Of a stretch of 64,000 nucleotides of DNA, positions 51,193 to 63,948 are shown piece after piece; position 1 is the stretch's first letter, and each line of letters opens with the position of its first letter. The DNA is from Lepturacanthus savala (Eukaryota; Chordata; Actinopteri; Scombriformes; Trichiuridae). Below the pieces are notes generated by a model. The model saw only the letters and a list, made by a program, of their open reading frames with translations. It did no database searches and had not been told where the DNA came from. The DNA lies in assembly GCA_030544235.1 (NCBI GenBank), contig JARUPU010000099.1, positions 1,044,501-1,108,500 of the forward strand, in the 5' to 3' direction. The translations under genes were made by a program, and so were the position numbers.

Positions 51193-51714
51193 GACTAGGG
51201 TTAGGGTTAGGCTCAGCGTTGGGGTATAGGGAACGAAACTACCAGGTATATCCCTCCCAGTGATTTTAAAGGTGCTGCAGCCCCGAAACCGAAAATCATA
51301 TAGAAATTGAACCAATTCCTACACCCCCCAGTTAAGAATTTAGGGTTAGGGTTAGGGTTAGACTAGGGTTAGGGTTAGGCTCAGCTTTAGGGTATAGAGA
51401 ACGAAACTACCAGGTATATCCCTCCCAGTGATTTTAAAGGTGCTGCAGCCCCGAAACCGAAAATCATATAGAAATTGAACCAATTCCTACACCCCCCAGT
51501 TAAGAATTTAGGGTTAGGGTTAGGGTTAGGGTTAGGGTTAGATTAGGGTTAGGGTTAGGCTCAGCTTTAGGGTATAGAGAACGAAACTACCAGGTATATC
51601 CCTCCCAGTGATTTTAAAGGTGCTGCAGCCCCGAAACCGAAAATCATATAGAAATTGAACCAATTCCTACACCCCCCAGTTAAGAATTTAGGGTTAGGGT
51701 TAGGGTTAGGGTTA
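51193..51714 (+). repeat. Segment echoed at +10,116 bp
   Basis: A TTAGGGGTAGGG tract (G51184), a standard unit, a hybrid C unit (51361) and a type C unit (51541) reappear as G61300, 61309, 61477 and 61657, all at 10,116 bp. This links the middle and right parts of domain II. Confidence 0.83.
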
Positions 51715-54700
51715 GACTAGGGTTAGGGTTAGGCTCAGCGTTGGGGTATAGGGAACGAAACTACCAGGTATATCCCTCCCAGTGATTTTAAAGGTGCTGC
51801 AGCCCCGAAACCGAAAATCATATAGAAATTGAACCAATTCCTACACCCCCCAGTTAAGAATTTAGGGTTAGGGTTAGGGTTAGGGTTAGACTAGGGTTAG
51901 GGTTAGGCTCAGCGTTGGGGTATAGGGAACGAAACTACCAGGTATATCCCTCCCAGTGATTTTAAAGGTGCTGCAGCCCCGAAACCGAAAATCATATAGA
52001 AATTGAACCAATTCCTACACCCCCCAGTTAAGAATTTAGGGTTAGGGTTAGGGTTAGGGTTAGGGTTAGGGTTAGGGTTAGACTAGGGTTAGGGTTAGGC
52101 TCAGCGTTGGGGTATAGGGAACGAAACTACCAGGTATATCCCTCCCAGTGATTTTAAAGGTGCTGCAGCCCCGAAACCGAAAATCATATAGAAATTGAAC
52201 CAATTCCTACACCCCCCAGTTAAGAATTTAGGGTTAGGGTTAGGGTCAGGGTTAGGGTTAGGGTTAGAGTAGGGTTAGGGTTAGGCTCAGCGTTGGGGTA
52301 TAGGGAACGAAACTACCAGGTATATCCCTCCCAGTGATTTTAAAGGTGCTGCAGCCCCGAAACCGAAAATCATATAGAAATTGAACCAATTCCTACACCC
52401 CCCAGTTAAGAATTTAGGGTTAGGGTTAGGGTTAGGGTTAGATTAGGGTTAGGGTTAGGCTCAGCTTTAGGGTATAGAGAACGAAACTACCAGGTATATC
52501 CCTCCCAGTGATTTTAAAGGTGCTGCAGCCCCGAAACCGAAAATCATATAGAAATTGAACCAATTCCTACACCCCCCAGTTAAGAATTTAGGGTTAGGGT
52601 TAGGGTTAGGGTTAGACTAGGGTTAGGGTTAGGCTCAGCGTTGGGGTATAGGGAACGAAACTACCAGGTATATCCCTCCCAGTGATTTTAAAGGTGCTGC
52701 AGCCCCGAAACCGAAAATCATATAGAAATTGAACCAATTCCTACACCCCCCAGTTAAGAATTTAGGGTTAGGGTTAGGGTTAGGGTTAGACTAGGGTTAG
52801 GGTTAGGCTCAGCGTTGGGGTATAGGGAACGAAACTACCAGGTATATCCCTCCCAGTGATTTTAAAGGTGCTGCAGCCCCGAAACCGAAAATCATATAGA
52901 AATTGAACCAATTCCTACACCCCGCAGTTAAGAATTTAGGGTTAGGGTTAGGGTTAGGGTTAGGGTTAGACTAGGGTTAGGGTTAGGCTCAGCGTTGGGG
53001 TATAGGGAACGAAACTACCAGGTATATCCCTCCCAGTGATTTTAAAGGTGCTGCAGCCCCGAAACCGAAAATCATATAGAAATTGAACCAATTCCTACAC
53101 CCCCCAGTTAAGAATTTAGGGTTAGGGTTAGGGTTAGGGTTAGGGTTAGACTAGGGTTAGGGTTAGGCTCAGCGTTGGGGTATAGGGAACGAAACTACCA
53201 GGTATATCCCTCCCAGTGATTTTAAAGGTGCTGCAGCCCCGAAACCGAAAATCATATAGAAATTGAACCAATTCCTACACCCCCCAGTTAAGAATTTAGG
53301 GTTAGGGTTAGGGTCAGGGTTAGGGTTAGGGTTAGAGTAGGGTTAGGGTTAGGCTCAGCGTTGGGGTATAGGGAACGAAACTACCAGGTATATCCCTCCC
53401 AGTGATTTTAAAGGTGCTGCAGCCCCGAAACCGAAAATCATATAGAAATTGAACCAATTCCTACACCCCCCAGTTAAGAATTTAGGGTTAGGGTTAGGGT
53501 TAGGGTTAGGGTTAGACTAGGGTTAGGGTTAGGCTCAGCGTTGGGGTATAGGGAACGAAACTACCAGGTATATCCCTCCCAGTGATTTTAAAGGTGCTGC
53601 AGCCCCGAAACCGAAAATCATATAGAAATTGAACCAATTCCTACACCCCCCAGTTAAGAATTTAGGGTTAGGGTTAGGGTTAGGGTTAGACTAGGGTTAG
53701 GGTTAGGCTCAGCGTTGGGGTATAGGGAACGAAACTACCAGGTATATCCCTCCCAGTGATTTTAAAGGTGCTGTAGCCCCGAAACCGAAAATCATATAGA
53801 AATTGAACCAATTCCTACACCCCCCAGTTAAGAATTTAGGGTTAGGGTTAGGGTTAGGGTTAGGGTTAGACTAGGGTTAGGGTTAGGCTCAGCGTTGGGG
53901 TATAGGGAACGAAACTACCAGGTATATCCCTCCCAGTGATTTTAAAGGTGCTGCAGCCCCGAAACCGAAAATCATATAGAAATTGAACCAATTCCTACAC
54001 CCCCCAGTTAAGAATTTAGGGTTAGGGTTAGGGTTAGGGTTAGGGTTAGACTAGGGTTAGGGTTAGGCTCAGCGTTGGGGTATAGGGAACGAAACTACCA
54101 GGTATATCCCTCCCAGTGATTTTAAAGGTGCTGCAGCCCCGAAACCGAAAATCATATAGAAATTGAACCAATTCCTACACCCCCCAGTTAAGAATTTAGG
54201 GTTAGGGTTAGGGTTAGGGTTAGACTAGGGTTAGGGTTAGGCTCAGCGTTGGGGTATAGGGAACGAAACTACCAGGTATATCCCTCCCAGTGATTTTAAA
54301 GGTGCTGCAGCCCCGAAACCGAAAATCATATAGAAATTGAACCAATTCCTACACCCCCCAGTTAAGAATTTAGGGTTAGGGTTAGGGTTAGGGTTAGGGT
54401 TAGACTAGGGTTAGGGTTAGGCTCAGCGTTGGGGTATAGGGAACGAAACTACCAGGTATATCCCTCCCAGTGATTTTAAAGGTGCTGCAGCCCCGAAACC
54501 GAAAATCATATAGAAATTGAACCAATTCCTACACCCCCCAGTTAAGAATTTAGGGTTAGGGTTAGGGTTAGGGTTAGGGTTAGACTAGGGTTAGGGTTAG
54601 GCTCAGCGTTGGGGTATAGGGAACGAAACTACCAGGTATATCCCTCCCAGTGATTTTAAAGGTGCTGCAGCCCCGAAACCGAAAATCATATAGAAATTGA

Positions 54701-54762
54701 ACCAATTCCTACACCCCCCAGTTAAGAATTTAGGGTTAGGGTTAGGGTTAGGGTTAGGGTTA

Positions 54763-56330
54763 GACTAGGGTTAGGGTTAGGCTCAGCGTTGGGGTATAGG
54801 GAACGAAACTACCAGGTATATCCCTCCCAGTGATTTTAAAGGTGCTGCAGCCCCGAAACCGAAAATCATATAGAAATTGAACCAATTCCTACACCCCCCA
54901 GTTAAGAATTTAGGGTTAGGGTTAGGGTCAGGGTTAGGGTTAGGGTTAGAGTAGGGTTAGGGTTAGGCTCAGCGTTGGGGTATAGGGAACGAAACTACCA
55001 GGTATATCCCTCCCAGTGATTTTAAAGGTGCTGCAGCCCCGAAACCGAAAATCATATAGAAATTGAACCAATTCCTACACCCCCCAGTTAAGAATTTAGG
55101 GTTAGGGTTAGGGTTAGGGTTAGATTAGGGTTAGGGTTAGGCTCAGCTTTAGGGTATAGAGAACGAAACTACCAGGTATATCCCTCCCAGTGATTTTAAA
55201 GGTGCTGCAGCCCCGAAACCGAAGATCATATAGAAATTGAACCAATTCCTACACCCCCCAGTTAAGAATTTAGGGTTAGGGTTAGGGTTAGGGTTAGACT
55301 AGGGTTAGGGTTAGGCTCAGCGTTGGGGTATAGGGAACGAAACTACCAGGTATATCCCTCCCAGTGATTTTAAAGGTGCTGCAGCCCCGAAACCGAAAAT
55401 CATATAGAAATTGAACCAATTCCTACACCCCCCAGTTAAGAATTTAGGGTTAGGGTTAGGTTTAGGGTTAGACTAGGGTTAGGGTTAGGCTCAGCGTTGG
55501 GGTATAGGGAACGAAACTACCAGGTATATCCTTCCCAGTGATTTTAAAGGTGCTGCAGCCCCGAAACCGAACATCATATAGAAATTGAACCAATTCCTAC
55601 ACCCCCCAGTTAAGAATTTAGGGTTAGGGTTAGGGTTAGGGTTAGGGTTAGACTAGGGTTAGGGTTAGGCTCAGCGTTGGGGTATAGGGAACGAAACTAC
55701 CAGGTATATCCCTCCCAGTGATTTTAAAGGTGCTGCAGCCCCGAAACCGAAAATCATATAGAAATTCAACCAATTCCTACACCCCCCAGTTAAGAATTTA
55801 GGGTTAGGGTTAGGGTTAGACTAGGATTAGGGTTAGGCTCAGCGTTGGGGTATAGGGAACGAAACTACCAGGTATATCCCTCCCAGTGATTTTAAAGGTG
55901 CTGCAGCCCCGAAACCGAAAATCATATAGAAATTGAACCAATTCCTACACCCCCCAGTTAAGAATTTAGGGTTAGGGTTAGGGTTAGGGTTAGACTAGGG
56001 TTAGGGTTAGGCTCAGCTTTAGGGTATAGAGAACGAAACTACCAGGTATATCCCTCCCAGTGATTTTAAAGGTGCTGCAGCCCCGAAACCGAAAATCATA
56101 TAGAAATTGAACCAATTCCTACACCCCCCAGTTAAGAATTTAGGGTTAGGGTTAGGGGTAGGGTTAGACTAGGGTTAGGGTTAGGCTCAGCGTTGGGGTA
56201 TAGGGAACGAAACTACCAGGTATATCCCTCCCAGTGATTTTAAAGGTGCTGCAGCCCCGAAACCGAAAATCATATAGAAATTGAACCAATTCCTACACCC
56301 CCCAGTTAAGAATTTAGGGTTAGGGTTAGG
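54763..56330 (+). repeat. Segment duplicated at +2,112 bp, copy 1
   Basis: Markers in register at 2,112 bp: C54929, type C start 55123, CGAAGATCAT (G55224), CGAACATCAT (C55572), AATTCAACC (C55767), CTAGGATTAGG (A55826) and TTAGGGGTAGGG (G56158). The shared length (about 1.57 kb) is shorter than the offset, so this is not a simple tandem doubling. Confidence 0.9.
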
Positions 56331-56874
56331 GTCAGGGTTAGGGTTAGGGTTAGAGTAGGGTTAGGGTTAGGCTCAGCGTTGGGGTATAGGGAACGAAACT
56401 ACCAGGTATATCCCTCCCAGTGATTTTAAAGGTGCTGCAGCCCCGAAACCGAAAATCATATAGAAATTGAACCAATTCCTACACCCCCCAGTTAAGAATT
56501 TAGGGTTAGGGTTAGGGTTAGGGTTAGACTAGGGTTAGGGTTAGGCTCAGCTTTAGGGTATAGAGAACGAAACTACCAGGTATATCCCTCCCAGTGATTT
56601 TAAAGGTGCTGCAGCCCCGAAACCGAAAATCATATAGAAATTGAACCAATTCCTACACCCCCCAGTTAAGAATTTAGGGTTAGGGTTAGGGTTAGGGTTA
56701 GACTAGGGTTAGGGTTAGGCTCAGCGTTGGGGTATAGGGAACGAAACTACCAGGTATATCCCTCCCAGTGATTTTAAAGGTGCTGCAGCCCCGAAACCGA
56801 AAATCATATAGAAATTGAACCAATTCCTACACCCCCCAGTTAAGAATTTAGGGTTAGGGTTAGGGTTAGGGTTA

Positions 56875-58440
56875 GACTAGGGTTAGGGTTAGGCTCAGCG
56901 TTGGGGTATAGGGAACGAAACTACCAGGTATATCCCTCCCAGTGATTTTAAATGTGCTGCAGCCCCGAAACCGAAAATCATATAGAAATTGAACCAATTC
57001 CTACACCCCCCAGTTAAGAATTTAGGGTTAGGGTTAGGGTCAGGGTTAGGGTTAGGGTTAGAGTAGGGTTAGGGTTAGGCTCAGCGTTGGGGTATAGGGA
57101 ACGAAACTACCAGGTATATCCCTCCCAGTGATTTTAAAGGTGCTGCAGCCCCGAAACCGAAAATCATATAGAAATTGAACCAATTCCTACACCCCCCAGT
57201 TAAGAATTTAGGGTTAGGGTTAGGGTTAGGGTTAGATTAGGGTTAGGGTTAGGCTCAGCTTTAGGGTATAGAGAACGAAACTACCAGGTATATCCCTCCC
57301 AGTGATTTTAAAGGTGCTGCAGCCCCGAAACCGAAGATCATATAGAAATTGAACCAATTCCTACACCCCCCAGTTAAGAATTTAGGGTTAGGGTTAGGGT
57401 TAGGGTTAGACTAGGGTTAGGGTTAGGCTCAGCGTTGGGGTATAGGGAACGAAACTACCAGGTATATCCCTCCCAGTGATTTTAAAGGTGCTGCAGCCCC
57501 GAAACCGAAAATCATATAGAAATTGAACCAATTCCTACACCCCCCAGTTAAGAATTTAGGGTTAGGGTTAGGTTTAGGGTTAGACTAGGGTTAGGGTTAG
57601 GCTCAGCGTTGGGGTATAGGGAACGAAACTACCAGGTATATCCTTCCCAGTGATTTTAAAGGTGCTGCAGCCCCGAAACCGAACATCATATAGAAATTGA
57701 ACCAATTCCTACACCCCCCAGTTAAGAATTTAGGGTTAGGGTTAGGGTTAGGGTTAGGGTTAGACTAGGGTTAGGGTTAGGCTCAGCGTTGGGGTATAGG
57801 GAACGAAACTACCAGGTATATCCCTCCCAGTGATTTTAAAGGTGCTGCAGCCCCGAAACCGAAAATCATATAGAAATTCAACCAATTCCTACACCCCCCA
57901 GTTAAGAATTTAGGGTTAGGGTTAGGGTTAGACTAGGATTAGGGTTAGGCTCAGCGTTGGGGTATAGGGAACGAAACTACCAGGTATATCCCTCCCAGTG
58001 ATTTTAAAGGTGCTGCAGCCCCGAAACCGAAAATCATATAGAAATTGAACCAATTCCTACACCCCCCAGTTAAGAATTTAGGGTTAGGGTTAGGGTTAGG
58101 GTTAGACTAGGGTTAGGGTTAGGCTCAGCTTTAGGGTATAGAGAACGAAACTACCAGGTATATCCCTCCCAGTGATTTTAAAGGTGCTGCAGCCCCGAAA
58201 CCGAAAATCATATAGAAATTGAACCAATTCCTACACCCCCCAGTTAAGAATTTAGGGTTAGGGTTAGGGGTAGGGTTAGACTAGGGTTAGGGTTAGGCTC
58301 AGCGTTGGGGTATAGGGAACGAAACTACCAGGTATATCCCTCCCAGTGATTTTAAAGGTGCTGCAGCCCCGAAACCGAAAATCATATAGAAATTGAACCA
58401 ATTCCTACACCCCCCAGTTAAGAATTTAGGGTTAGGGTTA
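56875..58440 (+). repeat. Segment duplicated at +2,112 bp, copy 2
   Basis: Partner positions are 57041, 57235, 57336, 57684, 57879, 57938 and 58270. One private difference, TTTAAATGTGC at 56952, is absent from copy 1. Divergence starts near 58445, where copy 1 has a type D tract (C56333) and this copy does not. Confidence 0.9.
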
Positions 58441-59150
58441 GGGTTAGGGTTAGACTAGGGTTAGGGTTAGGCTCAGCGTTGGGGTATAGAGAACGAAACT
58501 ACCAGGTATATCCCTCCCAGTGATTTTAAAGGTGCTGCAGCCCCGAAACCGAAAATCATATAGAAATTGAACCAATTCCTACACCCCCCAGTTAAGAATT
58601 TAGGATTAGGGTTAGGGTTAGGGTTAGACTAGGGTTAGGGTTAGGCTCAGCGTTGGGGTATAGGGAACGAAACTACCAGGTATATCCCTCCCAGAGATTT
58701 TAAAGGTGCTGCAGCCCCGAAACCGAAAATCATATAGAAATTGAACCAATTCCTACACCCCCCAGTTAAGAATTTAGGGTTAGGGTTAGGGTTAGGGTTA
58801 GACTAGGGTTAGGGTTAGGCTCAGCGTTGGGGTATAGGGAACGAAACTACCAGGTATATCCCTCCCAGTGATTTTAAAGGTGCTGCAGCCCCGAAACCGA
58901 AAATCATATAGAAATTGAACCAATTCCTACACCCCCCAGTTAAGAATTTAGGGTTAGGGTTAGGGTTAGGGTTAGACTAGGGTTAGGGTTAGGCTCAGCG
59001 TTGGGGTATAGGGAACGAAACTACCAGGTATATCCCTCCCAGTGATTTTAAAGGTGCTGCAGCCCCGAAACCGAAAATCATATAGAAATTGAACCAATTC
59101 CTACACCCCCCAGTTAAGAATTTAGGGTTAGGGTTAGGGTTAGGGTTAGG
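57600..59150 (+). repeat. Segment duplicated at +4,254 bp, left copy
   Basis: Shares CGAACATCAT, AATTCAACC, CTAGGATTAGG, TTAGGGGTAGGG, TTTAGGATTAGG (A58605) and CCCAGAGATTTT (A58695) with 61850-63400. The offset is 4,248 bp at the left end and 4,254 bp after one extra hexamer in the right copy. Confidence 0.9.
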
Positions 59151-60408
59151 GTTAGACTAGGGTTAGGGTTAGGCTCAGCGTTGGGGTATAGGGAACGAAA
59201 CTACCAGGTATATCCCTCCCAGTGATTTTAAAGGTGCTGCAGCCCCGAAACCGAAAATCATATAGAAATTGAACCAATTCCTACACCCCCCAGTTAAGAA
59301 TTTAGGGTTAGGGTTAGGGTTAGGGTTAGACTAGGGTTAGGGTTAGGCTCAGCGTTGGGGTATAGGGAACGAAACTACCAGGTATATCCCTCCCAGTGAT
59401 TTTAAAGGTGCTGCAGCCCCGAAACCGAAAATCATATAGAAATTGAACCAATTCCTACACCCCCCAGTTAAGAATTTAGGGTTAGGGTTAGGGTTAGGGT
59501 TAGGGTTAGGGTTAGGGTTAGACTAGGGTTAGGGTTAGGCTCAGCGTTGGGGTATAGGGAACGAAACTACCAGGTATATCCCTCCCAGTGATTTTAAAGG
59601 TGCTGCAGCCCCGAAACCGAAAATCATATAGAAATTGAACCAATTCCTACACCCCCCAGTTAAGAATTTAGGGTTAGGGTTAGGGTTAGGGTTAGGGTTA
59701 GGGTTAGACTAGGGTTAGGGTTAGGCTCAGCGTTGGGGTATAGGGAACGAAACTACCAGGTATATCCCTCCCAGTGATTTTAAAGGTGCTGCAGCCCCGA
59801 AACCGAAAATCATATAGAAATTGAACCAATTCCTACACCCCCCAGTTAAGAATTTAGGGTTAGGGTTAGGGTTAGGGTTAGGGTTAGACTAGGGTTAGGG
59901 TTAGGCTCAGCGTTGGGGTATAGGGAACGAAACTACCAGGTATATCCCTCCCAGTGATTTTAAAGGTGCTGCAGCCCCGAAACCGAAAATCATATAGAAA
60001 TTGAACCAATTCCTACACCCCCCAGTTAAGAATTTAGGGTTAGGGTTAGGGTTAGGGTTAGGGTTAGATTAGGGTTAGGGTTAGGCTCAGCTTTAGGGTA
60101 TAGAGAACGAAACTACCAGGTATATCCCTCCCAGTGATTTTAAAGGTGCTGCAGCCCCGAAACCGAAAATCATATAGAAATTGAACCAATTCCTACACCC
60201 CCCAGTTAAGAATTTAGGGTTAGGGTTAGGGTTAGGGTTAGACTAGGGTTAGGGTTAGGCTCAGCGTTGGGGTATAGGGAACGAAACTACCAGGTATATC
60301 CCTCCCAGTGATTTTAAAGGTGCTGCAGCCCCGAAACCGAAAATCATATAGAAATTGAACCAATTCCTACACCCCCCAGTTAAGAATTTAGGGTTAGGGT
60401 TAGGGTTA

Positions 60409-61128
60409 GACTAGGGTTAGGGTTAGGCTCAGCGTTGGGGTATAGGGAACGAAACTACCAGGTATATCCCTCCCAGTGATTTTAAAGGTGCTGCAGCCCC
60501 GAAACCGAAAATCATATAGAAATTGAACCAATTCCTAGACCCCCCAGTTAAGAATTTAGGGTTAGGGTTAGGGTTAGGGTTAGGGTTAGGGTTAGGGTTA
60601 GACTAGGGTTAGGGTTAGGCTCAGCGTTGGGGTATAGGGAACGAAACTACCAGGTATATCCCTCCCAGTGATTTTAAAGGTGCTGCAGCCCCGAAACCGA
60701 AAATCATATAGAAATTGAACCAATTCCTACACCCCCCAGTTAAGAATTTAGGGTTAGGGTTAGGGTCAGGGTTAGGGTTAGGGTTAGAGTAGGGTTAGGG
60801 TTAGGCTCAGCGTTGGGGTATAGGGAACGAAACTACCAGGTATATCCCTCCCAGTGATTTTAAAGGTGCTGCAGCCCCGAAACCGAAAATCATATAGAAA
60901 TTGAACCAATTCCTACACCCCCCAGTTAAGAATTTAGGGTTAGGGTTAGGGTTAGGGTTAGATTAGGGTTAGGGTTAGGCTCAGCTTTAGGGTATAGAGA
61001 ACGAAACTACCAGGTATATCCCTCCCAGTGATTTTAAAGGTGCTGCAGCCCCGAAACCGAAAATCATATAGAAATTGAACCAATTCCTACACCCCCCAGT
61101 TAAGAATTTAGGGTTAGGGTTAGGGTTA
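60409..61128 (+). repeat. Segment echoing 44605-45324 at +15,804 bp
   Basis: CCTAGACC (G60538 against G44734), the seven-hexamer tract, the D tract (C60767 against C44963) and the type C unit (60961 against 45157) share one offset of 15,804 bp. Single-hexamer differences in tract length bound the match on both sides. Confidence 0.85.
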
Positions 61129-61849
61129 GGGTTAGACTAGGGTTAGGGTTAGGCTCAGCGTTGGGGTATAGGGAACGAAACTACCAGGTATATCCCTCCC
61201 AGTGATTTTAAAGGTGCTGCAGCCCCGAAACCGAAAATCATATAGAAATTGAACCAATTCCTACACCCCCCAGTTAAGAATTTAGGGTTAGGGTTAGGGG
61301 TAGGGTTAGACTAGGGTTAGGGTTAGGCTCAGCGTTGGGGTATAGGGAACGAAACTACCAGGTATATCCCTCCCAGTGATTTTAAAGGTGCTGCAGCCCC
61401 GAAACCGAAAATCATATAGAAATTGAACCAATTCCTACACCCCCCAGTTAAGAATTTAGGGTTAGGGTTAGGGTTAGACTAGGGTTAGGGTTAGGCTCAG
61501 CTTTAGGGTATAGAGAACGAAACTACCAGGTATATCCCTCCCAGTGATTTTAAAGGTGCTGCAGCCCCGAAACCGAAAATCATATAGAAATTGAACCAAT
61601 TCCTACACCCCCCAGTTAAGAATTTAGGGTTAGGGTTAGGGTTAGGGTTAGGGTTAGATTAGGGTTAGGGTTAGGCTCAGCTTTAGGGTATAGAGAACGA
61701 AACTACCAGGTATATCCCTCCCAGTGATTTTAAAGGTGCTGCAGCCCCGAAACCGAAAATCATATAGAAATTGAACCAATTCCTACACCCCCCAGTTAAG
61801 AATTTAGGGTTAGGGTTAGGGTTAGGGTTAGACTAGGGTTAGGGTTAGG

Positions 61850-63400
61850 CTCAGCGTTGGGGTATAGGGAACGAAACTACCAGGTATATCCTTCCCAGTG
61901 ATTTTAAAGGTGCTGCAGCCCCGAAACCGAACATCATATAGAAATTGAACCAATTCCTACACCCCCCAGTTAAGAATTTAGGGTTAGGGTTAGGGTTAGG
62001 GTTAGGGTTAGGGTTAGACTAGGGTTAGGGTTAGGCTCAGCGTTGGGGTATAGGGAACGAAACTACCAGGTATATCCCTCCCAGTGATTTTAAAGGTGCT
62101 GCAGCCCCGAAACCGAAAATCATATAGAAATTCAACCAATTCCTACACCCCCCAGTTAAGAATTTAGGGTTAGGGTTAGGGTTAGACTAGGATTAGGGTT
62201 AGGCTCAGCGTTGGGGTATAGGGAACGAAACTACCAGGTATATCCCTCCCAGTGATTTTAAAGGTGCTGCAGCCCCGAAACCGAAAATCATATAGAAATT
62301 GAACCAATTCCTACACCCCCCAGTTAAGAATTTAGGGTTAGGGTTAGGGTTAGGGTTAGACTAGGGTTAGGGTTAGGCTCAGCTTTAGGGTATAGAGAAC
62401 GAAACTACCAGGTATATCCCTCCCAGTGATTTTAAAGGTGCTGCAGCCCCGAAACCGAAAATCATATAGAAATTGAACCAATTCCTACACCCCCCAGTTA
62501 AGAATTTAGGGTTAGGGTTAGGGGTAGGGTTAGACTAGGGTTAGGGTTAGGCTCAGCGTTGGGGTATAGGGAACGAAACTACCAGGTATATCCCTCCCAG
62601 TGATTTTAAAGGTGCTGCAGCCCCGAAACCGAAAATCATATAGAAATTGAACCAATTCCTACACCCCCCAGTTAAGAATTTAGGGTTAGGGTTAGGGTTA
62701 GGGTTAGACTAGGGTTAGGGTTAGGCTCAGCGTTGGGGTATAGAGAACGAAACTACCAGGTATATCCCTCCCAGTGATTTTAAAGGTGCTGCAGCCCCGA
62801 AACCGAAAATCATATAGAAATTGAACCAATTCCTACACCCCCCAGTTAAGAATTTAGGATTAGGGTTAGGGTTAGGGTTAGACTAGGGTTAGGGTTAGGC
62901 TCAGCGTTGGGGTATAGGGAACGAAACTACCAGGTATATCCCTCCCAGAGATTTTAAAGGTGCTGCAGCCCCGAAACCGAAAATCATATAGAAATTGAAC
63001 CAATTCCTACACCCCCCAGTTAAGAATTTAGGGTTAGGGTTAGGGTTAGGGTTAGACTAGGGTTAGGGTTAGGCTCAGCGTTGGGGTATAGGGAACGAAA
63101 CTACCAGGTATATCCCTCCCAGTGATTTTAAAGGTGCTGCAGCCCCGAAACCGAAAATCATATAGAAATTGAACCAATTCCTACACCCCCCAGTTAAGAA
63201 TTTAGGGTTAGGGTTAGGGTTAGGGTTAGACTAGGGTTAGGGTTAGGCTCAGCGTTGGGGTATAGGGAACGAAACTACCAGGTATATCCCTCCCAGTGAT
63301 TTTAAAGGTGCTGCAGCCCCGAAACCGAAAATCATATAGAAATTGAACCAATTCCTACACCCCCCAGTTAAGAATTTAGGGTTAGGGTTAGGGTTAGGGT
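61850..63400 (+). repeat. Segment duplicated at +4,254 bp, right copy
   Basis: Partner positions are C61932, C62133, A62192, G62524, A62859 and A62949. Unit starts 63055 and 63229 remain in register with 58801 and 58975; the next start (63403) is 6 bp short of its expected place, marking the end of strict identity. Confidence 0.9.
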
Positions 63401-63948
63401 TAGACTAGGGTTAGGGTTAGGCTCAGCGTTGGGGTATAGGGAACGAAACTACCAGGTATATCCCTCCCAGTGATTTTAAAGGTGCTGCAGCCCCGAAACC
63501 GAAAATCATATAGAAATTGAACCAATTCCTACACCCCCCAGTTAAGAATTTAGGGTTAGGGTTAGGGTTAGGGTTAGGGTTAGACTAGGGTTAGGGTTAG
63601 GCTCAGCGTTGGGGTATAGGGAACGAAACTACCAGGTATATCCCTCCCAGTGATTTTAAAGGTGCTGCAGCCCCGAAACCGAAAATCATATAGAAATTGA
63701 ACCAATTCCTACACCCCCCAGTTAAGAATTTAGGGTTAGGGTTAGGGTTAGGGTTAGACTAGGGTTAGGGTTAGGCTCAGCGTTGGGGTATAGGGAACGA
63801 AACTACCAGGTATATCCCTCCCAGTGATTTTAAAGGTGCTGCAGCCCCGAAACCGAAAATCATATAGAAATTGAACCAATTCCTACACCCCCCAGTTAAG
63901 AATTTAGGGTTAGGGTTAGGGTTAGGGTTAGGGTTAGGGTTAGGGTTA

